This document shows, in pieces, positions 10,229-18,512 of a DNA stretch of 64,000 bases. The DNA is from Prosthecodimorpha hirschii. Lineage in GTDB: Bacteria; Pseudomonadota; Alphaproteobacteria; Rhizobiales; Ancalomicrobiaceae. The notes under the pieces are model-generated. The model was not told the DNA's origin and searched no databases. It was given only the letters and a program-made list of their open reading frames with translations. The stretch lies in the NCBI RefSeq assembly GCF_001305515.1, contig NZ_LJYW01000001.1:4385033-4449032 (forward strand), given 5' to 3'. A program made the position numbers and the translations under genes. Within the stretch, counting starts at the first letter, position 1; each line of letters starts with the position of its first letter.

Positions 10229-11215
10229 ATGATCCCCAAGATAGTCCGGCGCGCCCGGTTTCGAGCCGGTCCGGCGGCCCGCACCGTCCTCCTCGCCTGG
10301 GGCCTTTCGCTGGCCGGTGCGGCGCATGCCCTGGCGCAGAATTCGGTCGTGATCATTCCGGGCATCAAGATCGGCGTGGTCGGCGCGGAGCGGCCGCAGG
10401 TCCTGCGCACCCGGCTGGAGCCGTTCCGGCGCCGGCTTTCGGACGATGTCGGCACCTCGGTCCAGATCGTACCGATGAAGGACGGCCAGACGCTGATCGA
10501 CGCCATCGCCACCAAGCGGGTCGACTATGCGATCCTGTCGGCGAGCGCCTATGCGATGGCCTGGAAGTTGTGCCAGTGCATCGAGCCGGCGGCGGCACCG
10601 CGCTCGGCCGACGGCACGCTGTCGTTCCGGGCCGTGATGCTGGTCAAGAGCGGCGCCAAGGCCGAACGGGTCGAGGACCTGAAGGGCGCCAGCATCGCGA
10701 CCTCGGACGGTCGCTCGGTCGCCGGCCGCCTGCTGCCCTTCGCCGAACTCGCCGCCGCCGGCCTGCCGCCCTCGGCGCATTTCGGCCGGATCGAGACCAC
10801 GACCGGGCCGGAGGCGGCGGTGCGCCTGATGCTGGCCGGCAAGGTCGACGCCGCGCTCGCCTGGTCGAGCCTCGACGGCGCGATGGAGGCGGGCTATTCG
10901 CGCGGCACCCTGCGCGACATGGTCGACCGCAAGGCCTTCGCGATGACCGACGTGCGCATCGTCTGGACCTCCGCGCCGATCCCGCACGGCCCGCACGCCG
11001 TCCGGACCGATCTGCCTGCGCAGATGCGCAACCGCATCCGCGAGGTCCTGACCCACCTGCGCCAGGACGATCCCGACGCCTACGACGCCGTCGAGCCGGT
11101 CATGGGCGGCGGCTTCGCGACCATCGACCACGCCGCCTATCAGCCCCTGCTGGTGCTCGTGACCCCGCCGGACGGCGAAGCCAGGCCGCCGGCGACACCG
11201 AAGCCGCCGGGCTGA
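10229..11215 (+). CDS. Periplasmic PhnD/TAXI-like substrate-binding protein
   Basis: This 328-residue protein starts with a basic n-region and a hydrophobic core ending in AHALAQ, a plausible Sec signal peptide. The mature part is a type II periplasmic binding fold like PhnD phosphonate-binding proteins: KIGVVGAERPQVLRTRLEPF, then a two-lobe pattern with RVDYAILSASAYAMAW, LKGASIATSDGRS and AGKVDAALAWSSLDGAM. No permease or ATPase gene is adjacent, so it is an orphan binding protein whose ligand cannot be told. Two earlier in-frame starts exist (10103, 10205), but ATG 10229 gives the sensible signal peptide. Confidence 0.75.
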   Translation: MIPKIVRRARFRAGPAARTVLLAWGLSLAGAAHALAQNSVVIIPGIKIGVVGAERPQVLRTRLEPFRRRLSDDVGTSVQIVPMKDGQTLIDAIATKRVDYAILSASAYAMAWKLCQCIEPAAAPRSADGTLSFRAVMLVKSGAKAERVEDLKGASIATSDGRSVAGRLLPFAELAAAGLPPSAHFGRIETTTGPEAAVRLMLAGKVDAALAWSSLDGAMEAGYSRGTLRDMVDRKAFAMTDVRIVWTSAPIPHGPHAVRTDLPAQMRNRIREVLTHLRQDDPDAYDAVEPVMGGGFATIDHAAYQPLLVLVTPPDGEARPPATPKPPG

Positions 11216-11313
11216 GACGGACCTCGGCCCGCCGCCCGCACGACCCCGGGGGCCCCGAGGACCCCGACGGCCCGGGCTTCCCGACCCTTTCGACCCCCTG
11301 AAGGAACCGACCG

Positions 11314-11658
11314 ATGGATAGCGAGACCGCCCGCCGTGCCGCCCTCGACGGCAGTGTCGTCCTGATCGACGTGCGCAATCCCGACGAATGGCTGCGGACC
11401 GGCATCGGCGAGGGCGCCCACCCGCTGTCGATGCAGGATCCGGCCTTCCTGGACACGCTCTTGGACCTCGTCGACGGCGACCGGGACCGCCCGCTGGCGA
11501 TCGTCTGCGCGGCCGGCGGCCGCTCCGCGCAGGTCGCCCGCGCACTCTCGGCGCATGGCTTTTCTACCGTCCACAATGTCGACGAGGGCATGATGGGCTC
11601 GCCCGCCGGCCCGGGCTGGCTGGGTCGCGGCCTGCCGACGGTGCCCTGGCAGGGCTGA
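11314..11658 (+). CDS. Rhodanese-like domain protein
   Basis: A single rhodanese domain of 114 residues. VLIDVRNPDEWLRTGIGEGAHPL is broken here into the family's CH2A-like DVRNPDEW segment and the following loop. The active-site loop is VCAAGGRSAQVARAL with C65, a six-residue loop typical of sulfurtransferases. It ends in a WLGRGLPTVPW tail often seen in small stand-alone rhodaneses. The start has AAGGAA nine bases upstream. It probably transfers sulfane sulfur in the cytoplasm; the partner is unknown. Confidence 0.88.
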   Translation: MDSETARRAALDGSVVLIDVRNPDEWLRTGIGEGAHPLSMQDPAFLDTLLDLVDGDRDRPLAIVCAAGGRSAQVARALSAHGFSTVHNVDEGMMGSPAGPGWLGRGLPTVPWQG

Positions 11659-11700
11659 TCGCCGCGCCCTGCCGCGGCGCGGCCGCCGTCGCCGGGTCGA

Positions 11701-12294
11701 TCAGGTGAACGGGATGGTCGCGGACAGGCGCGGCCGCAGATAGGCGATGTCGCCGAGCGCGATCGAGGTGGTGTTCCAGACCGCCGAGAAGGCGCTGGTA
11801 TAGGTGTAGTCGACCTTCGAGACGATCACCCACTGGGCCGTGCTCTGCAGGTTCGATGGCGGCGTGCCGCTGGTCGGCGGGGCAGAGCCGGCGGTCCAGC
11901 CGGTCGAAGCACCCGTGCCCTGGCTCTTGACCCACTCGATCTTCCAGGCCGAACCGCTCCAGCTCAGGGCCGCGACCAGGAGCTTGGCGTCGGAGCTGGA
12001 ATAGGGCGACATGATCGCCTTGGCGGCGTCGAAGATGTTGTTCATGTCGGTCGTGTTCATCGTGCTCGACTGGGTGACCAGATCGCCGAGCACGGTCGCC
12101 GTGTGGCCGACCTTGCGATAGATCGTGATCGCCTGGCTGAGCTCGGTGCCGCCGAAGAACAGGGTGATCATCAGCGGCAGCAGGATGGCGAATTCGACCG
12201 CCGAGACGCCGCGCCGGTCGCGGCCGAGGGCGGCGAGACCGGATTTTCGGCCGAGACGGCGGATCGCCGCGGCGAGGCGGGCGCGCATGGGCAT
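11701..12294 (-). CDS. TadE/TadG-like pseudopilin, Tad pilus
   Basis: The 197-residue protein has a basic N-terminus and then RRGVSAVEFAILLPLMITLFF, in which GVSAVEF fits the TadE-type prepilin cleavage site (cleavage after Gly, Glu at +5, Phe at +6). A single membrane helix and a Ser/Thr-rich periplasmic domain of about 150 residues follow. It is the second gene of a two-gene minus-strand unit; ATG at 12294 overlaps the stop of the upstream TadE-like gene by one base, so I prefer it to two GTG codons just before. The von Willebrand domain of full TadG is absent. It probably acts as a minor pseudopilin of the Tad machine encoded at 14-24 kb. Confidence 0.82.
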   Translation of the reverse strand: MPMRARLAAAIRRLGRKSGLAALGRDRRGVSAVEFAILLPLMITLFFGGTELSQAITIYRKVGHTATVLGDLVTQSSTMNTTDMNNIFDAAKAIMSPYSSSDAKLLVAALSWSGSAWKIEWVKSQGTGASTGWTAGSAPPTSGTPPSNLQSTAQWVIVSKVDYTYTSAFSAVWNTTSIALGDIAYLRPRLSATIPFT

Positions 12295-12848
12295 CACCAC
12301 GGGAAGGGCTCGTTGCGGAAGGCCGTGACCGTGCCGATCAGCCGCTTGCCGTTGGACAGGTCGGACAGGTCGAGACCCAGGCTGCTGAAGATCAGCGGAT
12401 ATTGGTAGTAGGCCCGGACCATGACCAGTTCGGAGGCCTTGCCGGCGCTGTAGGTGAAGCTCGTGTTGACGAAGTTGCCCTTCTCGTCGACCGGCGCGGT
12501 GGTCGTCACCGCGCTGAAGGTCGACACGGTGCGCACGTCGACGGAGACGCCGGCGCAGTCGACCAGGATGTAGAGCCGGTTGCAGACCTGCGTCTTGAAG
12601 GCGGCGGAGTCATAGCCGGACTGCTGCGCCTGGCCGGTGCGGATCAGCCGCGAGGCGTCGTAGACGGCCGTCTCGAGCACCTGGTTGGCCAGGAACACCA
12701 TCGAGGTTTCGATGATCGCGCCGATCAGGGCAAAGAAGGGCAGGGCCACGAAGGCGAACTCGACCGCCGCGGCGCCGTCGCGGTCGCGCGCCAGACGGCG
12801 CAGAAGGCGCCAGCGTCCGGCTCGGGCCGATGGGTGCGGGGTCTGCAT
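12294..12848 (-). CDS. tadE: TadE-like pseudopilin, Tad pilus
   Basis: A 184-residue TadE-family protein. DRDGAAAVEFAFVALPFFALIG near residue 24 gives the GAAAVEF pseudopilin cleavage motif followed by one membrane helix, then a periplasmic domain with two cysteines (QVCNRLYILVDCAG) that could form a disulfide. It heads the minus-strand pair with the gene at 11701-12294 and overlaps it by one base. TadE and TadF-type proteins are processed by the same prepilin peptidase as the Flp pilin and are needed for assembly in studied systems. Confidence 0.85.
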   Translation of the reverse strand: MQTPHPSARAGRWRLLRRLARDRDGAAAVEFAFVALPFFALIGAIIETSMVFLANQVLETAVYDASRLIRTGQAQQSGYDSAAFKTQVCNRLYILVDCAGVSVDVRTVSTFSAVTTTAPVDEKGNFVNTSFTYSAGKASELVMVRAYYQYPLIFSSLGLDLSDLSNGKRLIGTVTAFRNEPFPW

Positions 12849-13047
12849 GCAGTCCTCCGAAAGAGCCGCAATTCGCGTTCGATCCGAAGACTAATTCGGA
12901 AGGCTTGAGGAAAAGTTTTTGGACAGGGACAAATTTCGCCGATCGGTTAACGTTCCGGCAATGAATCTGGCCAGGCACCGAAGCGAATCGCGCCCTGTCA
13001 CGGCGGCGGCCCCTGCCATCCGGTTCAGCCCGTAGGGCGGGCGCGGG

Positions 13048-13548
13048 TCATTGCTGGCCGGGAGGGCCGCCGGTGAACTGGGCGCCGAGGGAGTTGCGCT
13101 GGCTGATCTGGGCCTGCGCGGTGCCGAAGGATTCCGGCGAGTCGCCGACTTCCATCATGGACGCGCAATGGGGCGTGCAGAAATAGCTGGAGCGCTGGTT
13201 GCCGCGCTGAACCGTGACCAGGTTCTGCTGGATCTTCTCGACCGTGATGGTCTCGTCGGCGATCGGCTCGCCCTTCTTGTCCAGGATGACCAGATTGGTG
13301 ACGCCGACCATGCGGCCGGTGATGATCAGGGTCTGCCGGTCGTGCACGACCGCATCGGCGATGCCCGGATTGCCGACGATCACGGTGTCGGCCGGCGTGG
13401 AGATGCGCATCACCTTGGCACGATCCATGGTGACCAGGATCGGATCCTTCGCGCCGGCGGGTCCGGCGAGGAACGGGAGTGCGGCCAGGAGAACGGCCAG
13501 GGCGGTACGCATGGCGATCGGGATCCGTCTTGGAACGGCCCCCATCAT
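13048..13548 (-). CDS. Stand-alone CpaC/RcpA N-terminal-domain protein (pilus assembly)
   Basis: The protein (166 residues from ATG 13548, or 154 from ATG 13512) has a signal peptide ending around GPAGAKD. One small domain follows: a PADTVIVGNPGIADAVVHDR segment, then LIITGRMVGVTNLVILDKKGEPI. This mirrors the region before the secretin domain in CpaC of the same locus (VLVSNPQIADAVVRTNRRLY...GTTNVVVF). It therefore looks like a detached secretin N domain ('pilus formation protein N'). The C-terminal tail is Gln/Gly-rich with a CTPHC pair. It is transcribed away from the Flp pilin gene and lies between pilus genes, so a pilus-linked periplasmic role is likely; its precise partner is unknown. 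Confidence 0.72.
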   Translation of the reverse strand: MMGAVPRRIPIAMRTALAVLLAALPFLAGPAGAKDPILVTMDRAKVMRISTPADTVIVGNPGIADAVVHDRQTLIITGRMVGVTNLVILDKKGEPIADETITVEKIQQNLVTVQRGNQRSSYFCTPHCASMMEVGDSPESFGTAQAQISQRNSLGAQFTGGPPGQQ

Positions 13549-14070
13549 CCGGCGCCTTGGTGAATGAAGGACTAACGGGGTGTGTCGAGCTTTCGGCTCG
13601 CGTTCGGTGCCGGTCAGAATGCGGGACGATCTGAGGCTGCAGGCTGCCGTGGGTGCCCCAAGGTGAGGCGGGCGGGTATTCATCGGCAGCGATGTCTAGT
13701 CCCGGCCGCTCCGGCCGGTTCCGAGGCCCGGCCCGGTCTTGGGCGCCCCGCCATGCCCGTCTAGTCGCCCGTCACCGCGCCGGCCGGGCGGACTGGATTG
13801 CCGTCACGGCTGCAAGCAAAGTTGAGACGAATGAATGCGGCCATATTGTTCGAGTTAATATCCGCGAAAATCTAAAAAATTCGATCGAATTAACAATTCG
13901 AATACCCTGTTGGGGGTCGTGGTGGTGAGACATTCTGGAGGGAAAAAATAACCAATCGTCTTTACCGAGGCTTAGAAGCTGGCCGGTATGGTCACGATGA
14001 CTTCCGGAGAACGGGCCCGACGGCGGCTCTCCCCGAAAAAGTCGAGCAAACCGTGTACTAGGAGCATGTC
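13549..14070. promoter_or_regulatory. Intergenic region upstream of the Flp pilin gene, AT-rich core
   Basis: No gene is evident in these 522 bases. The segment 13845-13925 is strikingly AT-rich for this genome, with TTAA at 13855-13858 and TTAAC at 13890-13894 and an A-run between them, followed by GGAGGG and AAAAAATAACC around 13937-13955. This is the expected place for a strong pilin promoter and perhaps for CtrA-type half sites (TTAA), although no full TTAA-N7-TTAA pair is present. It may also contain the promoter for the divergent CpaC-N-domain gene. Confidence 0.5.
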
Positions 14071-14238
14071 ATGACCAAGTTCGCTCACTTCCTGAAGGAC
14101 GAGTCGGGCGCCACCGCGATCGAGTACGGCCTGATCGCTTCGCTGATCGCCATCGCGATCATCGCTGGTGCGACCGCCCTCGGCACCACGCTGAACGACT
14201 CGTTCAACTACATCAAGAGCAAGATCAAGACCTCGTAA
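14071..14238 (+). CDS. flp: Flp/Fap-type major pilin
   Basis: The 55-residue reading frame is preceded by TAGGAGCATGTC, a good ribosome-binding site. The short leader MTKFAHFLKDESG ends at the glycine of the cleavage site, and the mature part starts ATAIEYGLIASLIAIAIIAG, with Glu at +5 and Tyr at +6 as in Flp pilins; a short Lys/Ser tail KSKIKTS follows. This is the major fibre subunit of the Tad pilus, cleaved by the CpaA-type peptidase encoded at 14731. The gene is flanked by an AT-rich promoter region and by a perfect hairpin, which fits a highly transcribed monocistronic pilin gene. Confidence 0.93.
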   Translation: MTKFAHFLKDESGATAIEYGLIASLIAIAIIAGATALGTTLNDSFNYIKSKIKTS

Positions 14239-14263
14239 TCCGAGGGGCGATCGGGCCCTCGAC

Positions 14264-14294
14264 AAGCGGCGGCAGGGCAACCTGCCGCCGTTTG
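14264..14294 (+). terminator. Perfect hairpin after the Flp pilin gene
   Basis: A 10-bp perfect stem (CGGCGGCAGG at 14267-14276 and its complement at 14281-14290) closes a GCAA tetraloop and is followed by TTTGCG. It starts 28 bp after the pilin stop codon. The short T-run makes it a weak intrinsic terminator or an mRNA 3'-end stabiliser that would leave partial read-through into the second pilin and cpa genes. Confidence 0.7.
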
Positions 14295-14490
14295 CGTCTC
14301 CGGGGGGCGATCGGGACGGAAGTCATCCGTCCGTCGCGTCGGTCCAAACCAACGTCTCTTTGACTGCCGAAGTCGGCGATATCGGCAACGGTTCAAGTCT
14401 TCGCGAAGGCCGTTACCAATGCGCAACCGATTTCGATCAGGCTGCCAGGGTCGCGAGCCTTCGGATCGTCTTCCTGCCGGCGGAGTGGCC

Positions 14491-14673
14491 ATGACACGCA
14501 AGCTCTTGCGCTGCCTCGCCGACGACCGGGCGGCGACCGCCGTCGAATACAGTCTGGTCGGCGCCCTGATCGCGGTCGCGATCGTGGTCGCAGTGACGGC
14601 CCTGTCGACCAGCCTGTCCGATGCCTACGGCCTGCTGCGCGACCGCATCGGCGCATCGGTCCGGTCGGGTTAA
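14491..14673 (+). CDS. Second Flp-type pilin (minor pilin)
   Basis: A 60-residue Flp-like protein with leader MTRKLLRCLADDRA. The core TAVEYSLVGALIAVAIVVAV retains Glu-Tyr at the positions after the processing site, although the residue before the presumed cleavage point is alanine (DDRA-ATAVEY) where Flp pilins usually have glycine. The tail has SDAYGLLRDRI. The frame is open 24 codons further upstream; ATG at 14491 is preceded by GGCGGAGTGGCC. It lies 252 bp after the major pilin and may be a minor subunit or a relic. The missing glycine makes processing by the peptidase uncertain. Confidence 0.8.
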   Translation: MTRKLLRCLADDRAATAVEYSLVGALIAVAIVVAVTALSTSLSDAYGLLRDRIGASVRSG

Positions 14674-14730
14674 CCCGGCCTTCAGCCGCCCGGGGCGATG
14701 ATCGCCCGCGTGATCGTATGGAGTGGAGCC

Positions 14731-15228
14731 ATGCTCGAGCCGGCTGTTGCCGTGGTCTTCCCGCTGCTCGTCGCCTATGCGGCGGTGACGGACTTCCTGA
14801 CCATGACCATCGCGAACCGGGTCTCGATCCTGCTCGTCGCCTTCTTCCTGCTGCTCGCGCCCTTCGTCGGCATGACGCCGGCGGCCTTCGGGCTGCATTT
14901 CGCTGCGGCCTTCGCGGTCTTCGCGGCCGGCTACATCTGTTTCGTGTGCGGCTGGATGGGCGGCGGCGACGTGAAGTTCGGCGCCGCGGTGGCGCTCTGG
15001 CTGGGCATGCCGCACCTGCTCGAATTCATGATCCTGTTCTCGCTCTACGGCGGCGCGCTGACCCTGTTCGTGCTGGTGATCTCGAAGCATCTGGAGCCGC
15101 TGCCGGTGCTGCAACTGGGCTTCCTGGCCAAGTTCGCCGAGAAGCGGACTGTTCCGTACGGAATTGCCCTCGCGGCGGCCGCCCTGACGGTCTACCCGAA
15201 GTCGATCTGGGTGCAGAGCATCATCTGA
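14731..15228 (+). CDS. cpaA: Prepilin peptidase, CpaA/TadV type
   Basis: This 165-residue membrane protein has five to six hydrophobic segments and the two aspartates of type IV prepilin peptidases: one in YAAVTDFLTMTIANR near the N-terminus and one in WMGGGDVKFGAA in the middle. The cytoplasmic cysteine/methylase domain of PilD is absent, as usual in TadV/CpaA. It would cleave Flp pilins and the TadE-like pseudopilins at the inner membrane. ATG 14731 has GTGGAGCC just upstream; an earlier in-frame ATG at 14698 is less likely. Confidence 0.9.
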   Translation: MLEPAVAVVFPLLVAYAAVTDFLTMTIANRVSILLVAFFLLLAPFVGMTPAAFGLHFAAAFAVFAAGYICFVCGWMGGGDVKFGAAVALWLGMPHLLEFMILFSLYGGALTLFVLVISKHLEPLPVLQLGFLAKFAEKRTVPYGIALAAAALTVYPKSIWVQSII

Positions 15229-15325
15229 CGACCCGACGACCGTCGCCACTGAGCCGCAGCGCTGCGGACGAACCTGTGCATGACGGGCGGTTCACGATTG
15301 CTTAGGTAAACTTCAAAACGTCTCA

Positions 15326-15341
15326 TTAACCATACTTGAAC
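15326..15341 (+). promoter_or_regulatory. Candidate CtrA-binding site upstream of cpaB
   Basis: TTAACCATACTTGAAC matches the CtrA consensus TTAA-N7-TTAA(C) with one mismatch in the second half. It lies about 70 bp before the cpaB start in a locally AT-rich stretch (15300-15345). Pilus genes are under CtrA control in Caulobacter; here the regulation is inferred from sequence only. Confidence 0.4.
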
Positions 15342-15409
15342 CATTGCTGATCGAAACTCACGGGCGAAAGGGGCATGGGTCCCGAATTGTCGCCCGAAGA
15401 GTCGAAGCC

Positions 15410-16219
15410 ATGAAAGTCGCGCGTCTCCTGGTATTGACCGTCGCCATCGGCGCAGGGCTGGCCGCCGCCATGGTGGCGACCAGCATGATCGGAACCAACG
15501 AGGCCCCGCCGTCCACGCCGGTCGCCGACGCCCCCGCGCCGCGGATGGATACGGTCGACGTCCTGGTGCTCGGCCGCGACATCCCGATGGGCGGCAAGGT
15601 CGCGGCGGCCGATCTCATCTGGCAGCCCTGGCCGAAGAGCGGCATGAGCGAGGCCTATATCGCCAAGGCCAACCGCCCCAACGCGACGCTCGAACTGGTC
15701 GGCACCATCGCCCGCCAGCCGATCGCGGCCGGCGAGCCGGTGCGCGAGGGCCGGCTGATCAAGTCGGATCGCGGCTACATGTCGGTGATCCTGTCGCCGG
15801 GCATGCGTGCCCTGGCGGTCGAGGTCAAGGCCGTCTCCACGGCCGGCGGCTTCGTCCTGCCGAACGACCATGTCGACATCATCCTGACCCGCGCCGCGCC
15901 GAAGACCGCAGGGTCCTCGGGCGGCGACCCGTTCGTCTCCGAGACCCTGCTGACCAATATCCGCGTGCTCGCCATCGACCAGCAGGTGATCGAGAAGGGC
16001 GAGCCGGCGGTGGTGGCGCGCGATACCGCGACGCTCGAACTGACCCCGCGCCAGGTCGAGATCGTCGCGCAGGCCCAGCAGCTCGGCACCATCTCGCTGG
16101 TCCTGCGCTCGATCCGGGATGCCGACACGCCGATCGCCGATGACGGCAACCGAAACGAGGCGACGAGCGCCGTCCGGGTGGTGCGCTACGGCGTCACCAG
16201 CCGGGTGACGACGCGCTGA
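15410..16219 (+). CDS. cpaB: Tad pilus assembly protein CpaB/RcpC
   Basis: The 269-residue protein has an N-terminal membrane anchor (MKVARLLVLTVAIGAGLAAA). An SAF domain follows, in which VDVLVLGRDIPMGGKVAAADL and LVGTIARQPIAAGEPVREGRL are the diagnostic segments. The RcpC/CpaB C-terminal half contains YMSVILSPGMRALAVEV and FVLPNDHVDIILTR. CpaB is a periplasmic component that interacts with the CpaC secretin. The frame is open upstream, but ATG 15410 follows the expected start pattern. It opens the main cpaB-C-D-E-F-tadB-C run, all on the plus strand with short gaps. Confidence 0.92.
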   Translation: MKVARLLVLTVAIGAGLAAAMVATSMIGTNEAPPSTPVADAPAPRMDTVDVLVLGRDIPMGGKVAAADLIWQPWPKSGMSEAYIAKANRPNATLELVGTIARQPIAAGEPVREGRLIKSDRGYMSVILSPGMRALAVEVKAVSTAGGFVLPNDHVDIILTRAAPKTAGSSGGDPFVSETLLTNIRVLAIDQQVIEKGEPAVVARDTATLELTPRQVEIVAQAQQLGTISLVLRSIRDADTPIADDGNRNEATSAVRVVRYGVTSRVTTR

Positions 16220-16257
16220 GGCCGACGGTCCGGTCCGCTACGATCCGAGAGGAAATC

Positions 16258-17757
16258 ATGGTTCGCACATTCCTTTCAGCGGCTTTCCTGGCAGTGGCCG
16301 CGCTGGCCGCCGGCCCGGGCCTGACAGGCGGAACCGTCCTGGCGGCGGAGACCGGCGGCGCCTGGCGCGGACAGAATGCCGCGCCGCGGCCCCTCAAGCT
16401 CGCCGTCTCGAAGTCGACCATCATCGACTTCGACGAGGAGATCCGCGACGTGCTGGTCTCCAACCCGCAGATCGCCGATGCGGTGGTGCGCACCAACCGG
16501 CGCCTCTATCTGCTCGGCAACAAGTTCGGCACCACCAACGTGGTCGTGTTCGGCGGCAACGGCCGCCAGATCGCCAATTACGAACTCCAGGTCCAGCCCG
16601 ATACCGCGACGCTGGAAGGCCTGCTGCGCCGGCTGGTGCCGACCGGGGATATCAAGGTCGAGGCGGTCGCCGGCACGGTCGTGCTGAGCGGGTCCGTGCG
16701 CAGCCCGTCCGACGCCATGCAGGCGCTCGAAGTCGCCAGCCGCTTCGTCGGTGCGCCGGTCGGCGGCGGCACCACGGGCTCGACGGCCGCGGCGGGCGGC
16801 GGCGGTTCGGCCAGTTCGACCGGCGATTCGCTGCAAGTGGTCAATGCGCTGACCATCCGCGGCAAGGACCAGGTGATGCTCAAGGTGACCATCGCCGAAG
16901 TGCAGCGCTCGGTCGTCAAGCAGCTCGGCATCGATCTGGCCGCCGTCGCCACCGGCGGCAGCTTCACGACCGCCTTCGCGACCTCCAATCCCTTCGCGGT
17001 CAACGGCTCCTCCGGCGCCGGCCTGGTGCCCTATTCGAGCGGCACGCCGACCTTCTCCAACGTCAACGGCAACAACCGCTTCTCGGCGACCGTCCAGGCC
17101 CTGGAGCAGAACGGCCTGATGCGGACCCTGGCCGAGCCGACGCTGACCGCCATCTCGGGCGAGGAGGCGACCTTCCTGGTCGGCGGCGAGTTCCCGATCC
17201 CGGTCTCGCAGCAGAACGGCTCGATCACGGTCGAGTTCAAGAAATACGGCATCGCGCTCAGCTTCGTGCCGGTCGTCCTGGCCGAAGGCCGCATCAGCGT
17301 GAAGGTCAACACCGAAGTCTCCGAGCCGACCTCGGAAGGCTCCTTCTCGATCGGCAGCTCGACCTCTTCGTCGCTCAATATCCAGGCGCTGCGCGTCCGC
17401 CGCGCGGATTCCACCCTCGAGGTGCCGTCGGGCGGCACGATCGTGATGGCCGGCCTGATCCGCGACGACGTGCGCCAGTCCCTGGCCGGCGTGCCGGGCG
17501 CGATGAGCCTGCCGATCCTCGGCGCGCTGTTCCGCAGCCGCGACTACCAGCGCTCGCAGAGCGAACTGGCGATCTTCGTCCAGCCGATCGTCGTGCAGCC
17601 GGTCGCGCCCGGCAAGCTGGTCCGCCCGGATCAGAACTTCCAGGCGTCCTCGGACGCCGCCGCCAGCTTTCTCGGCCGGCTGAACCGCACCTATCGATCC
17701 GACGGCCGTTCGACCGCCGGCGCCTATCATGGCCAGTACGGCTTCATCTACGAATAA
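16258..17757 (+). CDS. cpaC: Tad pilus outer-membrane secretin CpaC/RcpA
   Basis: A 499-residue secretin with a signal peptide ending near TVLAAETGG. The pilus-type N domain is at about residues 40-115 (VLVSNPQIADAVVRTNRRLY, GTTNVVVFGGNG), a BON-like segment with EAVAGTVVLSGSVRSPSDA follows, then a Gly/Ser linker and the secretin domain from about residue 200. The secretin core includes VMLKVTIAEVQRSVVKQLGID, ATFLVGGEFPIPV and VPSGGTIVMAGLIRDDVRQS. It forms the outer-membrane pore for the Flp pilus. GAGGAAATC provides the ribosome-binding site. Its N domain has a stand-alone paralogue at 13048-13548. Confidence 0.95.
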   Translation: MVRTFLSAAFLAVAALAAGPGLTGGTVLAAETGGAWRGQNAAPRPLKLAVSKSTIIDFDEEIRDVLVSNPQIADAVVRTNRRLYLLGNKFGTTNVVVFGGNGRQIANYELQVQPDTATLEGLLRRLVPTGDIKVEAVAGTVVLSGSVRSPSDAMQALEVASRFVGAPVGGGTTGSTAAAGGGGSASSTGDSLQVVNALTIRGKDQVMLKVTIAEVQRSVVKQLGIDLAAVATGGSFTTAFATSNPFAVNGSSGAGLVPYSSGTPTFSNVNGNNRFSATVQALEQNGLMRTLAEPTLTAISGEEATFLVGGEFPIPVSQQNGSITVEFKKYGIALSFVPVVLAEGRISVKVNTEVSEPTSEGSFSIGSSTSSSLNIQALRVRRADSTLEVPSGGTIVMAGLIRDDVRQSLAGVPGAMSLPILGALFRSRDYQRSQSELAIFVQPIVVQPVAPGKLVRPDQNFQASSDAAASFLGRLNRTYRSDGRSTAGAYHGQYGFIYE

Positions 17758-17767
17758 GGGTGGTCCG

Positions 17768-18511
17768 ATGCGTCCCTCCGATTCCGCTCCGACCCGTTCC
17801 GGTGCCGCCGGTGCTCCGGGTCTGGCGACTGCGCTCGCCGCCGCCGCGCTGATGCTCGCCGGCTGCTCCGGCGTTCCCAAGTCGGAACCGACCATCACCG
17901 GCTCGGTCCCGCATGACGGCTACCGGACCCGGCATCCGATCGTGCTCAGCGAATCCGCCGAGACCCTGGACATTCCGGTCGGCTCGCAGTCCGGCCGGCT
18001 GACCGAGACCACCGCCGAGACCATCGCGGCCTTCGGTGCCCAGTCGCGCGAGCGCGGCGCGAGCGGGGTGACGATCCTGGTGCCGAGCGGCTCTGGCAAC
18101 GAAACCGCCGCCTCCCAGATGTCGCGCAGCGTCAAGACCGCCCTGCAGCGCGGCGGCGTGCCCGCCCATGCGATCAGCCTGGCGCCCTACAAGGTCGAGC
18201 AGGCCGCCGCCGATGCGCCGATCCGCCTCGCCTATCCGCGCGTCGTGGCCGGCGTGCCGCATGCCTGCGGCACCTGGCCCGACCAGGTGGTCGGCCAGTT
18301 CGACAATTCCGACTACTACAATTTCGGCTGCGCCTATCAGGCCAACATCGCCGCCATGGTGGTCGACCCGAGCGACCTCGTCACGCCGAAGGGCATGCCG
18401 GCCTCCGACGCCACCCGGCGCACCACGGTCATCTCGAAATACCGCCAGGGCGCGCCGACCAAGTCGGAAACCGCCCTGGACAAGAAGTCGATCTCGAATA
18501 TCGGGAACTGA
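17768..18511 (+). CDS. cpaD: Tad pilus lipoprotein CpaD
   Basis: The 247-residue protein begins with a signal ending in a lipobox LMLAGCSG, so it is probably lipid-anchored after cleavage before Cys. The CpaD domain follows: RHPIVLSESAETLDIPVG, VTILVPSGSGNE, and the C-terminal AGVPHACGTWPDQVVGQFDN and NFGCAYQANIAAMV segments. The two cysteines (HACG, FGCA) are conserved in the family and may pair. It lies 10 bp after cpaC and 1 bp before the cpaE start region, consistent with one transcript. Confidence 0.92.
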   Translation: MRPSDSAPTRSGAAGAPGLATALAAAALMLAGCSGVPKSEPTITGSVPHDGYRTRHPIVLSESAETLDIPVGSQSGRLTETTAETIAAFGAQSRERGASGVTILVPSGSGNETAASQMSRSVKTALQRGGVPAHAISLAPYKVEQAAADAPIRLAYPRVVAGVPHACGTWPDQVVGQFDNSDYYNFGCAYQANIAAMVVDPSDLVTPKGMPASDATRRTTVISKYRQGAPTKSETALDKKSISNIGN

Positions 18512-18512
18512 C

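Noticed and set aside
13582..13928. Small plus-strand frames between the CpaC-N-domain gene and the Flp pilin gene
   Set aside because: They lack start sites and family features, and the region changes to AT-rich promoter-like sequence within them.
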